A stretch of DNA of 64,000 bases from an uncultured Clostridia bacterium (GTDB lineage Bacteria; Bacillota; Clostridia; Christensenellales; Borkfalkiaceae), in assembly GCA_934254825.1 (NCBI GenBank), contig CAKQMB010000002.1, forward strand, positions 62,001 through 126,000, given 5' to 3'. The notes below the pieces were generated by a model, which worked only from the letters and a program-made list of their open reading frames with translations, ran no database searches and was not told where the DNA came from. The translations under genes were made by a program, and so were the position numbers. Of this stretch, positions 48,623 to 56,846 are shown in pieces (the stretch's first letter is position 1; each line of letters opens with the position of its first letter).

Positions 48623-50305
48623 ATGCCGCAGGACGCTTTTACCTTGCATCATACCGCCGCCGAGCTTAACGAGCTTCTTCGCGGCGCGAAAATAAACAGA
48701 GTTTCCCAGCCCGATAAGGACGACGTGTATCTTCTGACTTATTCCTCTTCGGGAACGAGAACGCTCGTTCTTTCCTCGAACGCCGAAAATTGCAGGGTTT
48801 GTTTTATCTCGAAAGAAAAACCGAACCCCAAAGTCGCGCCGAATTTTTGTATGCTTATGCGCAAGCACGTTTTAGGCGCGTCGATAGAGAAAATCGAGCA
48901 GATAGGAACGGAAAGAATAATCGCCGTAACTTTTCTTTGCAAAAACGATTTCCGCGACAGCGTGAAAAAGGTTTTGTACGCGGAAATAATGGGCAAATAT
49001 TCCAACCTTATTCTAACCGAAAACGGCGTTATTCTGGGGTGTCTTAAAAACGCCCCGCTCGACGTTGCCACTTCGAGAGTCACTCTCCCCGGCGCGGAAT
49101 ACAAATTCCCGAAGCCCCAGGACAAAGCGGACTTAACCGACAAAAGCGGGGCTATAAGTCGATTATCGGCGTTTTCGGGCGGTAATCTCGGTGATTTTTT
49201 ATTTAATAATTTAAAGGGCTTGTCTTTTCCGACGGCTAACGAATTCGCTTTCAGGATCGGCGAGGAAAGAGATCCCGCCGCTATGTACGACAGATTGTCC
49301 GAGCTTTATTTCGATCCCCCGATCAGACCCAATATCGCGGGGGAAGGCAAGCTTCGCGATTTTTACGTTTTCGATTATTCTTCGGTCGGCGGGGATAAAA
49401 AGTTTTTCTCCCGCATATCGGACGGACAGGACGAGTTTTACACCGCGCGAGACGTTAATAAGGCGTTCGCTTTAAGACAGAAACAGCTTTCGGACAAGGT
49501 GAACGCGCTCATAAAAAAGAATACCAAAAAATTGCAGGCGGAAAGCGAAAAAATCCTTTCCTGCGGGGATTATGAAGAAAACAGACTCAAAGGAGAGCTT
49601 TTAACGGCGTATTTATATCTCGTGAAAGAGGGAATGAGCGAAGTGACTCTCGAAAATTATTACGACGAGAACAAGCCCGTGAAAATTTCGCTCGATAAAA
49701 ATCTTTCGCCAAATAAAAACGCTCAGAGATATTTCAAAAAGTATACGAAAGAGAAAAAAGCGCTCGAAATAACTTCGGCGCAGAAAGAACAGACCGAAAA
49801 AGAACTCGGCTATCTCGGCTCGGTTAAGCTCGAAATAGAAAAAGCCGAAGAAATCGCGGATTTCGAAGACATAGAAAACGAGCTTATCGGCGAGGGCATA
49901 CTTCCGCAACCGAAATTCAGAAAGAAACAGGAAAAAGAGTCTCCGTACAGGGTTTACTCGGTAAACGGTTACACCGTGAAATGCGGAAAAAACAACGTTC
50001 AGAACGACAGGCTCACCTCGCGGGCGTTCAAGGACGACCTCTGGCTTCACGCCAAAGCTTACCATTCGGCGCACGTTATAATCGAAACGAAAGGCGAAAA
50101 GATCCCCGACGACGTGATAGTTATCGCCGCCGAAATATGCGCGTTTTATTCCGAGGCGCAGGGGCAGACCAAAGCTCTGATCGATTATGCCGAAAAGAAA
50201 TTCGTCAAAAAACCGCCCAAAGCAAAATCGGGCAGCGTTATTTACACCGATTACAAAACGGTCGCGGTCGTCCCGAACGCGCACGCCGAACTTATGAAAC
50301 GATAG
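48623..50305 (+). CDS. rqcH: NFACT-family protein RqcH / FbpA
   Basis: 560 residues. NFACT-N domain with the opening DAFTLHHTAAELNELLRGAK and the NFCMLMRKHVLGA block, a helix-hairpin-helix part, a coiled-coil middle, and NFACT-R (DDLWLHAKAYHSAHVIIET) near residue 470. The bacterial protein adds alanine tails to stalled nascent chains on 50S subunits for degradation by ClpXP; older annotations call it fibronectin-binding. The clp genes lie divergently next door. Around residues 176-183 the DNA contains a 21-bp copy of a dispersed repeat (49148-49168), read as Gly-Ala-Ile-Ser-Arg-Leu-Ser. Confidence 0.93.
   Translation: MPQDAFTLHHTAAELNELLRGAKINRVSQPDKDDVYLLTYSSSGTRTLVLSSNAENCRVCFISKEKPNPKVAPNFCMLMRKHVLGASIEKIEQIGTERIIAVTFLCKNDFRDSVKKVLYAEIMGKYSNLILTENGVILGCLKNAPLDVATSRVTLPGAEYKFPKPQDKADLTDKSGAISRLSAFSGGNLGDFLFNNLKGLSFPTANEFAFRIGEERDPAAMYDRLSELYFDPPIRPNIAGEGKLRDFYVFDYSSVGGDKKFFSRISDGQDEFYTARDVNKAFALRQKQLSDKVNALIKKNTKKLQAESEKILSCGDYEENRLKGELLTAYLYLVKEGMSEVTLENYYDENKPVKISLDKNLSPNKNAQRYFKKYTKEKKALEITSAQKEQTEKELGYLGSVKLEIEKAEEIADFEDIENELIGEGILPQPKFRKKQEKESPYRVYSVNGYTVKCGKNNVQNDRLTSRAFKDDLWLHAKAYHSAHVIIETKGEKIPDDVIVIAAEICAFYSEAQGQTKALIDYAEKKFVKKPPKAKSGSVIYTDYKTVAVVPNAHAELMKR
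49148..49168 (+). repeat. Dispersed CTATAAGTCGATTATC repeat inside rqcH
   Basis: GGGGCTATAAGTCGATTATCG, identical over 21 bp to the non-coding copy at 40017-40037. It keeps the rqcH frame open. Confidence 0.75.
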
Positions 50306-50406
50306 TAAAAAAGTCGGAAGATTGCTTCGGCAATTACTTCTCATAGTTTAAAATACAAAGACAATGCGGCTGTTTTGCGTTCAGTCGCGACAAGGAACGA
50401 GAATAT

Positions 50407-51573
50407 ATGAAAATAGGTTTTTTCGTGGACGTTTTCTATCCTATGATAGACGGCGTTATAAAAGTCGTGGACAATTACGCGACGTTACTGACGAAAAAAG
50501 GCGAGGACGTAACCGTTTTTTGTCCCAACGGCAAAGAGAAACACGACGATTCGCAGTATCCCTATAAAGTGGTCAGATGCGAGTCGGTTTATATCGATAA
50601 ATACGATTATGTTTTACCGATGCCTTCGCTCGACGTTAAATTTTTAAACGAACTTAAAAAAAGCGAATTGGACGTAGTGCATATCCATTCGCCGTTTTCG
50701 CTCGGAATTGCGGGTAAGGAGTACGCTAAAAAGCGCGGCATACCATTGGTTTCGACAATTCATTCGCAGTATAAGCTCGATTTCGAGCGGAATTTAAAGT
50801 TTAAAACAAGCGTGGATATCGCGCTCAAAGCCATAATGCAGGTGTTCAATGCCTGCGACGAATGTTATACCGTGAACGACGCGATAAGAAAACTTTACGT
50901 CGAAGAATACGGGCTTACCGCTCCTTGTTTTATCCGTCCGAACGCTACGGCCCATAAGCCGATCGATGACGAAAAGTCCGCGTATAAGTTCGTAAACGAC
51001 ATGTTTTCGCTTTCGGAAGACGAAACGGTATTCCTGTTTGTGGGCAGAATAAACCTGCTTAAAAACATAGATTTTCTCCTTCGTTCGCTCGCCGTGTTGC
51101 GGGGCAAAGGAGTGAAGTTCAGAATGCTTTTCGTCGGAAGCGGTCAGGACGAGGAAGAATTGAAAAATTTGTCCGAGTCGCTCGATCTTTCCGACAGCGT
51201 GATTTTCTGCGGGAAAATCGAAAGCGCGGAAACGCTCGAAAAAATTTACGCGAGGGCGAAGTTGTTTTTGTTTCCGTCGCTTTACGACACAAATTCGCTC
51301 GTTCAGATAGAGGCGGCTTGTCAGGGTACGCCGACGTTGTTTTTAAAAGGCGCGAAAACGGCGGGTACGGTAACGGAAAACGTCAACGGATTTTTCGGCG
51401 ATAATTCCGAAGAAGCGTATGCGGATAAAATAATCGAGATCTTATCCGACGAGGAACTTTACGAAAAAGTTTCCGAAAATGCTAAACGGGATTTATACAG
51501 GACGTGGGAGGACGTTACGAATATGATTTACGAGGACTATAAACGCCTTACGTCCCGTGAAAATCCGAAATAG
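50407..51573 (+). CDS. GT4-family glycosyltransferase, glycolipid-type
   Basis: 388 residues, GT-B fold. N-terminal acceptor domain starts KIGFFVDVFYPMIDGVIKVV; C-terminal donor domain has FLFVGRINLLKNIDFLL and the EX7E-like region PSLYDTNSLVQIEAACQG. The sequence resembles diacylglycerol glucosyltransferases (MgdA/alMGS-type) and related lipid or teichoic-anchor enzymes, acting at the inner face of the membrane. Substrate assignment is inferred. 101 bp behind rqcH, with no clear terminator between, so co-transcription is possible. No strong ribosome binding site. Confidence 0.85.
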   Translation: MKIGFFVDVFYPMIDGVIKVVDNYATLLTKKGEDVTVFCPNGKEKHDDSQYPYKVVRCESVYIDKYDYVLPMPSLDVKFLNELKKSELDVVHIHSPFSLGIAGKEYAKKRGIPLVSTIHSQYKLDFERNLKFKTSVDIALKAIMQVFNACDECYTVNDAIRKLYVEEYGLTAPCFIRPNATAHKPIDDEKSAYKFVNDMFSLSEDETVFLFVGRINLLKNIDFLLRSLAVLRGKGVKFRMLFVGSGQDEEELKNLSESLDLSDSVIFCGKIESAETLEKIYARAKLFLFPSLYDTNSLVQIEAACQGTPTLFLKGAKTAGTVTENVNGFFGDNSEEAYADKIIEILSDEELYEKVSENAKRDLYRTWEDVTNMIYEDYKRLTSRENPK

Positions 51574-51671
51574 CATAAAATGAAAATCCGAAATGGCATA
51601 AAATAAATTATCAGATAAAGACGAGTTTTAAATTGAAAGGGATCAGGGAATAAATTTTTGGACTTACACTT

Positions 51672-53861
51672 ATGATAAAGATTAAAGAAAGTAAATTTCC
51701 GATCGTCGTATCGTTCGTCGTACTGGCGGCGATCGCGTTTTTGTGTTTAATGTTTCCCTTAAAAGTCGGCGAAGCGGAAAGCAACGATTCGTCTCTCAGA
51801 ATTCTGAGCGTTATTTACGGCGGAAGCGAGGGATTTATCGTCAGAACCGACGACTCTGCGGGAACGACCGCCGATCCGGGACTGATTTCGGTCTCGGACA
51901 AGAACGGCAACCAAATGACGATCGACGCGGGAAGCGTTGCGGGCGCGGCGGGAATGCTGAATTTTTCGCTTGCGGGCAACCCCGACGTGACGCTGATCGG
52001 CGGAGGAAAAGTCGTTTTCAAAAAGGGATTTCGCGTTTCGGCGAACGGTCGCGAGCTTACCTCGGACGTCGTGTGGACGTCGGAGTTTACGGACGGCGAA
52101 ACCGGCAGCGTTATTTTTCACGAACAGACCGTTGCGGATGAGTCTTCGGAGGATAAGCCGACGGAAAGCGACTCCGAAAATATATCCGAAAATATAATCG
52201 ACTCTTCGGCAGAGTCGACAACCGACTCCGAAATCGGGCCTTCGTCCGAAGCCGAAAGTCTGTCGGACGATCGGTCGGAAACCGAGTCCGAAAGCGACAG
52301 CGAAAAAGACGCGCAGGACGAAGAGACTTCCGAAACCGACTCGGAAGAAATTCACGAAAGCGACGAACCTTTCCCGATAGACGAACCGTCGGATTCCGAG
52401 GACGATAATCCTTTCGAATCGGAAAGCGAAGAGGTGTCCGAAAGCGAAGAGGTGTCCGAAAGCGAAGAGGTATCCGAAAGCGAAGAGATTTCCGAAAGCG
52501 AAGAGATTTCCGAAAGCGAAGAGATTTCTGAAAGCGAAGATGTGTTCGAAAGCGGAGAAATCGTAAAACCGCCGTTCAATATAGGCGGAAGTTCGGGCGG
52601 CGGTAAGGGCGACGATCCCGACGACGGCGGAGAGGTTTCGGACATAAAAATCGAAGAATTTAAAGTCGAAAAAGACTTTTACGTTTTGAAAACGGGTGAA
52701 GAAATTACGATTTCGCTTACCGTGCTTCCCGCAAACGCAACAGAAAATTATACTTGTTCGTTTACGGCTGACGGCGTTGCGGAATACGAAAACTTTGTTC
52801 TGAAAGGTATTGCCGCAGGCGAAACGGAGCTTGCGTTCAAAGCGGAAAATGCCGAAAAGACAATTAAGATCATAGTTATCGAAGACGGCGAGTCGTATAC
52901 GGTCACGCCCGAGTTCGGAGACGCCGTGCTGAAAATCAAACTTTCCGAAAACGTTCTTTTCGGCGAACACGCTTATTCGGAAGAAGAATTAACCGAGGCG
53001 AGGAAGTTTATCCGCGCAAGCGGTTGCGGGATAACCGCCGTGCGCACGGAAACCGTCGGGGACGGAAGTTATATCGTTGTCGCGTTTGCCGCGACGGGCG
53101 AAAATCCTTATGCGGTTATCGGCAGGGGATTTCCGATTTATTCCTCTTTGAACGGAGAGGGCGTTAAGCTCGGAACTACGGAAAACGACGTCAAAACATG
53201 GTTTATCGGCGGGAAAACGTCGGAAATTATCGACAGCGAGGAAATAATCGTTCCGAAAAATATGAAAATTCTGCTTTTCCAAACCGAAAAGCTTGACGTG
53301 AAAACGGTTCCCGAAAACGTGAATTTCGGCAAGCCGACGTACTCCTCCGATAACGAGGAAATAGCCGCAACGGACGAGAACGGCAACGTGACCGCGGTTA
53401 TGAGAGGAACGTGTAAAATCACGGTTACATATATCGCTTCGGACGGAAAAGTTCTCGAAGAAACGGTCGACGTGGAAGTGTACGACGAAATTGTCGACAT
53501 AACCCGCGATACGGATATCGTTCTGACGATTAAAGACGATAAAATAATTGCAGGCGATCTCGAATTTACTTTTACTTACAAAAGCGGTCTCGTGATAAAA
53601 AAGACGATAGAAAACGCCACGCTCGGTTACAAAACCGACGAAAGCGGCACTCTGATCGGGACGATAAGTTTTGTCGAGGACGGCGAAGAATATTATTTCG
53701 AGGTGCCTGTGTCTTTGAACCTTTCGGGTTGCGGCGACGGTTGCAACGGCGGTTGCGGAGCTGCGATAAAGGGCAATCACGGCGTTCTTACGGGGTATAT
53801 CATCGCGCTTATCTTGTCCGCCGCGTTTATGTTTATCAACAAAAAGATCGGACGAATGTAA
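51672..53861 (+). CDS. Large Ser/Glu-repeat surface protein with Ig-like domain and Cys-Gly C-terminal anchor
   Basis: 729 residues. Signal peptide or N-terminal helix at 10-30 (PIVVSFVVLAAIAFLCLMF). A ~90-residue N-terminal domain of unknown type is followed by a Ser/Glu/Asp-rich region (about 155-300) with seven tandem SESEE(V/I) hexapeptides, a Gly-rich hinge, and a bacterial Ig-like (Big_2) domain around residues 540-620 (SSDNEEIAATDENGNVTAVM, then RGTCKITVTY). The end is LSGCGDGCNGGCGAAI, a hydrophobic helix and a basic tail, like a protein-sorting tail, but with no LPxTG. No clear ribosome binding site. Confidence 0.75.
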   Translation: MIKIKESKFPIVVSFVVLAAIAFLCLMFPLKVGEAESNDSSLRILSVIYGGSEGFIVRTDDSAGTTADPGLISVSDKNGNQMTIDAGSVAGAAGMLNFSLAGNPDVTLIGGGKVVFKKGFRVSANGRELTSDVVWTSEFTDGETGSVIFHEQTVADESSEDKPTESDSENISENIIDSSAESTTDSEIGPSSEAESLSDDRSETESESDSEKDAQDEETSETDSEEIHESDEPFPIDEPSDSEDDNPFESESEEVSESEEVSESEEVSESEEISESEEISESEEISESEDVFESGEIVKPPFNIGGSSGGGKGDDPDDGGEVSDIKIEEFKVEKDFYVLKTGEEITISLTVLPANATENYTCSFTADGVAEYENFVLKGIAAGETELAFKAENAEKTIKIIVIEDGESYTVTPEFGDAVLKIKLSENVLFGEHAYSEEELTEARKFIRASGCGITAVRTETVGDGSYIVVAFAATGENPYAVIGRGFPIYSSLNGEGVKLGTTENDVKTWFIGGKTSEIIDSEEIIVPKNMKILLFQTEKLDVKTVPENVNFGKPTYSSDNEEIAATDENGNVTAVMRGTCKITVTYIASDGKVLEETVDVEVYDEIVDITRDTDIVLTIKDDKIIAGDLEFTFTYKSGLVIKKTIENATLGYKTDESGTLIGTISFVEDGEEYYFEVPVSLNLSGCGDGCNGGCGAAIKGNHGVLTGYIIALILSAAFMFINKKIGRM
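52428..52553 (+). repeat. Seven 18-bp tandem repeats (Glu-Glu-Val/Ile-Ser-Glu-Ser)
   Basis: Units GAAGAGGTGTCCGAAAGC start at 52428, 52446, 52464, 52482, 52500, 52518 and 52536; units 4-6 carry ATT, and the last one is the most diverged. Length change by slippage would keep frame. Confidence 0.92.
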
Positions 53862-53899
53862 AAAATCGCCTAAAAAAAACATTTATTTTGGTTTTATTA

Positions 53900-53928
53900 T
53901 TGACAAATCAAAGTTGGTTTAGTATACT
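53900..53928 (+). promoter_or_regulatory. Promoter of the PH-like gene pair
   Basis: TTGACA (53900-53905), 17 bp, TATACT (53923-53928). Confidence 0.82.
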
Positions 53929-53982
53929 ATACTTATAGGATAGTAGGTTTATTATTCGAAAAATCGGACGGGAGGATTTCAG

Positions 53983-54693
53983 ATGAGCGCAGGCGATACC
54001 GAAAAAAACGGCGCAGTCGGGCAGATACAAGCCAAAAACGGACTTATTCTTGCCGACGGCGAAGTTATCGTGGACAGCTACGATTACGATTGCTACATTA
54101 CTCACGACAGAAAAAACAGTACGATGACAACCGAAACCACCGTGCTTCTGACCAATAAAAGGTTGGTTCATATGGTGTGTTCGGAGAGTAAAAAGAGGAC
54201 TTCGAGAAGGAACGTGGAAATTCCCGTCGACAGGATCGACAGCGTTTCGTCTTATTTCAAAAGTGCGAAACGTTATTGCGTCTGGGGAATAGTCACGCTG
54301 ATCGTCGTAGCCGCGCTTTTCCTTACCGCGGGTATTCTTTCGGCGGCGGGCGTTATCCCGAAGCTTATAGGTACGCCTTTGGACGCGATAATAGCTTTTG
54401 CGGTTTGCGCTCTTGCGGTTGTCGGAGTCGTGCTTTTAATCGTCCTTGCAAAGTACAGGGTTTGCTTCGGCTTGACCGTTTACACGAAAGACAGACCGGA
54501 CGTTCCGTGCAGAGTTATGCACATCAACAGAGAAGAAGGATTTTTGGCTGATCTTATCGAGAAAGACGATAATTGCTTTACTGCGGACGTGATCGAAACG
54601 GAAAAAATGGTTCGCAATCTCGCAAACGAAATTTTGCAGGTTAAAATCGATATCGAAGCGGAGGAAATAGAAAATGGAAATAACGTTGGCTAA
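53983..54693 (+). CDS. PH-like membrane protein, first of a related pair
   Basis: 236 residues. A beta-rich N-terminal domain (GEVIVDSYDYDCYITHDRKN, then TTVLLTNKRLVHM) of bacterial PH type is followed by two membrane helices (VTLIVVAALFLTAGILSAAG, AFAVCALAVVGVVLLIVLA) and a C-terminal soluble part that resumes the beta domain and ends in a helix. GGGAGG precedes ATG 53983. Its 3' end overlaps the next gene by 20 bp. Function unknown; the layout is shared with the neighbour, pointing to duplication. Confidence 0.7.
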   Translation: MSAGDTEKNGAVGQIQAKNGLILADGEVIVDSYDYDCYITHDRKNSTMTTETTVLLTNKRLVHMVCSESKKRTSRRNVEIPVDRIDSVSSYFKSAKRYCVWGIVTLIVVAALFLTAGILSAAGVIPKLIGTPLDAIIAFAVCALAVVGVVLLIVLAKYRVCFGLTVYTKDRPDVPCRVMHINREEGFLADLIEKDDNCFTADVIETEKMVRNLANEILQVKIDIEAEEIENGNNVG

Positions 54694-55237
54694 GGACGAA
54701 GTTCTTATAAAACAGTATGATTACGCTTCAACGAAATCCAAACACGATACCGTAATGCACAGCGTTATCGTTACGGACAGAAGAATTATCGCTCAGGAGC
54801 AGGGCGAAAGGTCGTTTGCGAGAGAAGAGATGCCTCTCGACCACGCCGATTACATAGTTACGGATTTCGACAGTTACAAAAACCCCGTTATGAAGGCGAT
54901 CGTTCTCTTTATAATAAGCGCGGTTCTCGCTATCGGCGGACTTGTATGGAGCCTCCTTGCGAAAGACACTTATTGGTTCCTTATTCCTACGGGACTCAGC
55001 GTTGTGGCTTTGGTGTTTGCGATTATCGCTCTTATCCTTGCGCTCACGAAAAAAGGCGCGATGGCGGAACTCGAAATAAGATCCCGTCAGCCGGCATACG
55101 AAATGTTCAGTTTCTGCGCTAACGGAATTAAGCCTATAACTCGTTTCGAAAGACTTAAAATCAAGGTCGATAAAGACGTTGCGGAGCAGATGCTCAACGA
55201 AATAGGCGCGTTGATTCTTAATTATAAAAACAAATAA
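54674..55237 (+). CDS. PH-like membrane protein, second of a related pair
   Basis: 187 residues. Same order of parts as its upstream neighbour: beta-rich start (KDEVLIKQYDYASTKSKHDT, then SVIVTDRRIIAQEQG), two helices (MKAIVLFIISAVLAIGGLVW; LSVVALVFAIIALILALT) and a soluble end with a helix (VAEQMLNEIGALILNYK). Similar spacing of Tyr-Asp-Tyr and Thr-(Asn/Asp)-(Lys/Arg)-Arg motifs supports a common origin. GAGGAAA lies within the upstream gene; the overlap of 20 bp implies translational coupling and a possible heteromer. Confidence 0.7.
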   Translation: MEITLAKDEVLIKQYDYASTKSKHDTVMHSVIVTDRRIIAQEQGERSFAREEMPLDHADYIVTDFDSYKNPVMKAIVLFIISAVLAIGGLVWSLLAKDTYWFLIPTGLSVVALVFAIIALILALTKKGAMAELEIRSRQPAYEMFSFCANGIKPITRFERLKIKVDKDVAEQMLNEIGALILNYKNK

Positions 55238-55260
55238 ATCGACTGAAACAATTTAGTAAA

Positions 55261-55302
55261 ACGGTTAAAAATAAGATAAAAACGGTTAAAAATAAGATAA
55301 TT
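55261..55302. repeat. Two 21-bp direct repeats
   Basis: ACGGTTAAAAATAAGATAAA occurs at 55261 and 55282, adjacent copies, in the 306-bp spacer after the PH-like pair. Confidence 0.75.
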
Positions 55303-55305
55303 GTT

Positions 55306-55345
55306 AAGCGGCTTTTTCGTGGTTCCCCACGAAAAAGCCGCTTTC
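55306..55345. terminator. Rho-independent terminator
   Basis: A perfect 17-bp stem (55306-55322 with 55327-55343), loop TTCC. Short T-run only; symmetrical, so may work for both directions. Confidence 0.75.
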
Positions 55346-55421
55346 GGTTTACATATAAAATCCGTCGGTCGGTTGAAACGTCCATGATTTTTTTGTTATG
55401 TATGATTTGTATAAACAGAAA

Positions 55422-55440
55422 GGGCGAACATTGTTCGCCC
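55422..55440. repeat. Short dispersed palindrome (GGGCGAAC family)
   Basis: GGGCGAACATTGTTCGCCC; 8-bp stem. The best match of the 3368-3387 element. The spacer up to ychF holds nothing else recognised apart from a degenerate AATCGGCTTATAG string near 55483. Confidence 0.55.
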
Positions 55441-55543
55441 GCCGTTATTTTTTTGCTTTTGATTGTTTTTTTGCCCGTTAATCGGCTTATAGACCGACTT
55501 TTAACAGGCGTTTACGGTTGGTTCGACGAGAAAATTACACGGA

Positions 55544-56641
55544 TCAAACGTTGAAACGGAAGAGTACCACGTCGCCGTCTTTCATAACGTAATCCTTTCC
55601 TTCGGAACGGACTTTGCCGAGTTCTTTGGCTTTCGTGTAACTTCCGAGTTCGACCAAAAGTTCCCAGTCGATACATTCGGCTCTTATGAAACCTTTCTCG
55701 AAATCGCTGTGGATTTTGCCCGCCGCCTGAGGAGCTTTCGTACCCTCTTTTATCGTCCAGGCTCTCGTTTCGTCCTCGCCCGAGGTCAAAAAGCTGATAA
55801 GCCCGAGGAGTTTATAAGAAGCTTTTACAAGACGGTTAAGTCCGCTTTCTTTAAGCCCGAGGTCTTCGAGGAAAACAGCCGCTTCGTCGGGCGGGAGTTC
55901 GGAAATTTCTTCTTCCGTTCTCGCGCAGATAACGAGCGTTTCGCTGCCTTCTTTTTTAGCGTAATCGGCAACCTGTTTCGCAAGCGGAATATCGTCGATT
56001 TCCTTGCCCATATCGGCTTCGGAAACGTTTGCGGCGTAAATAACGGGTTTGGAGGAGAGGAGGAAAAGTCCGTCGACGTACTTTTGTTCTTCGTCGGTAA
56101 GTTCGAGACCTCTCACGGGGAGTTCGGCTTCGAGTCTGTCGAGAACTTTTTTAAGAATATCGGATTCGATTTTATACTTTTTATCTCCCGATTTGATCAT
56201 TCCGAACGCCTTGTCGTAACGTTTCTGAACGGTTTCGATGTCGGCAAGGATAAGTTCGAGGTTGATAATGCCTATATCTCTTATCGGGTCGACCGTATTT
56301 TCGACGTGCGTTACGTTTTCGTCCTCGAAGCATCTTACGACGTGTACGATCGCGTCTACCTCTCTTATGTGCGAAAGGAATTTATTTCCGAGACCTTCGC
56401 CTTTGGACGCGCCTTTTACAAGACCTGCGATATCGACGAATTCTATGCTCGCGGGCGTAACTTTTTTGCTGTTGTACAAAGCGGCGAGCTTGGGAAGTCT
56501 CTCGTCGGGAACGGCAACGACGCCTACGTTCGGTTCGATCGTGCAGAACGGGAAGTTCGCGGCTTGCGCGCCCGCATGCGTAATTGCGTTGAAAAGCGTG
56601 GATTTGCCTACGTTCGGCAATCCTACTACTCCTAATTTCAT
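55544..56641 (-). CDS. ychF: Redox-regulated ATPase YchF (OBG family)
   Basis: 365 residues, standard length. P-loop GLPNVGKSTLFNAIT at residues 6-20, DIAGLVKGASKGEGLGNKFL as switch region, and a C-terminal TGS domain (KVRSEGKDYVMKDGDVVLFR end). Binds ATP rather than GTP and associates with ribosomes and stress responses. CGGAGA precedes the ATG at 56641. Divergent from argS. Confidence 0.96.
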   Translation of the reverse strand: MKLGVVGLPNVGKSTLFNAITHAGAQAANFPFCTIEPNVGVVAVPDERLPKLAALYNSKKVTPASIEFVDIAGLVKGASKGEGLGNKFLSHIREVDAIVHVVRCFEDENVTHVENTVDPIRDIGIINLELILADIETVQKRYDKAFGMIKSGDKKYKIESDILKKVLDRLEAELPVRGLELTDEEQKYVDGLFLLSSKPVIYAANVSEADMGKEIDDIPLAKQVADYAKKEGSETLVICARTEEEISELPPDEAAVFLEDLGLKESGLNRLVKASYKLLGLISFLTSGEDETRAWTIKEGTKAPQAAGKIHSDFEKGFIRAECIDWELLVELGSYTKAKELGKVRSEGKDYVMKDGDVVLFRFNV

Positions 56642-56768
56642 ATTTTTCTCCGTTTAGTCGTCGGCGCGAAAAAATCGCTATCGTCGCCGAGACTCGAAGG
56701 GCAAAGCCCTGTTTTTATAATTTCACGATAAATTATACCGCAAATTGCAAAAATATTCAATTCTTTTG

Positions 56769-56797
56769 TTGCGGTATTTTGCTTTTTATGCTAAAAT
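56769..56797 (+). promoter_or_regulatory. argS promoter
   Basis: TTGCGG (56769-56774), 17 bp, TAAAAT (56792-56797). Confidence 0.6.
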
Positions 56798-56846
56798 TTA
56801 AACGATTAACGTAAAGTATAAGAAAATCAAAATAAGGAATATATAA

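Noticed and set aside
51759..52970. 403-codon open frame antisense to the Ser/Glu-repeat surface protein
   Set aside because: Shadow of the repetitive coding strand; Phe/Arg-rich, no start signal, while the sense frame has a signal sequence, Ig-like domain and anchor.
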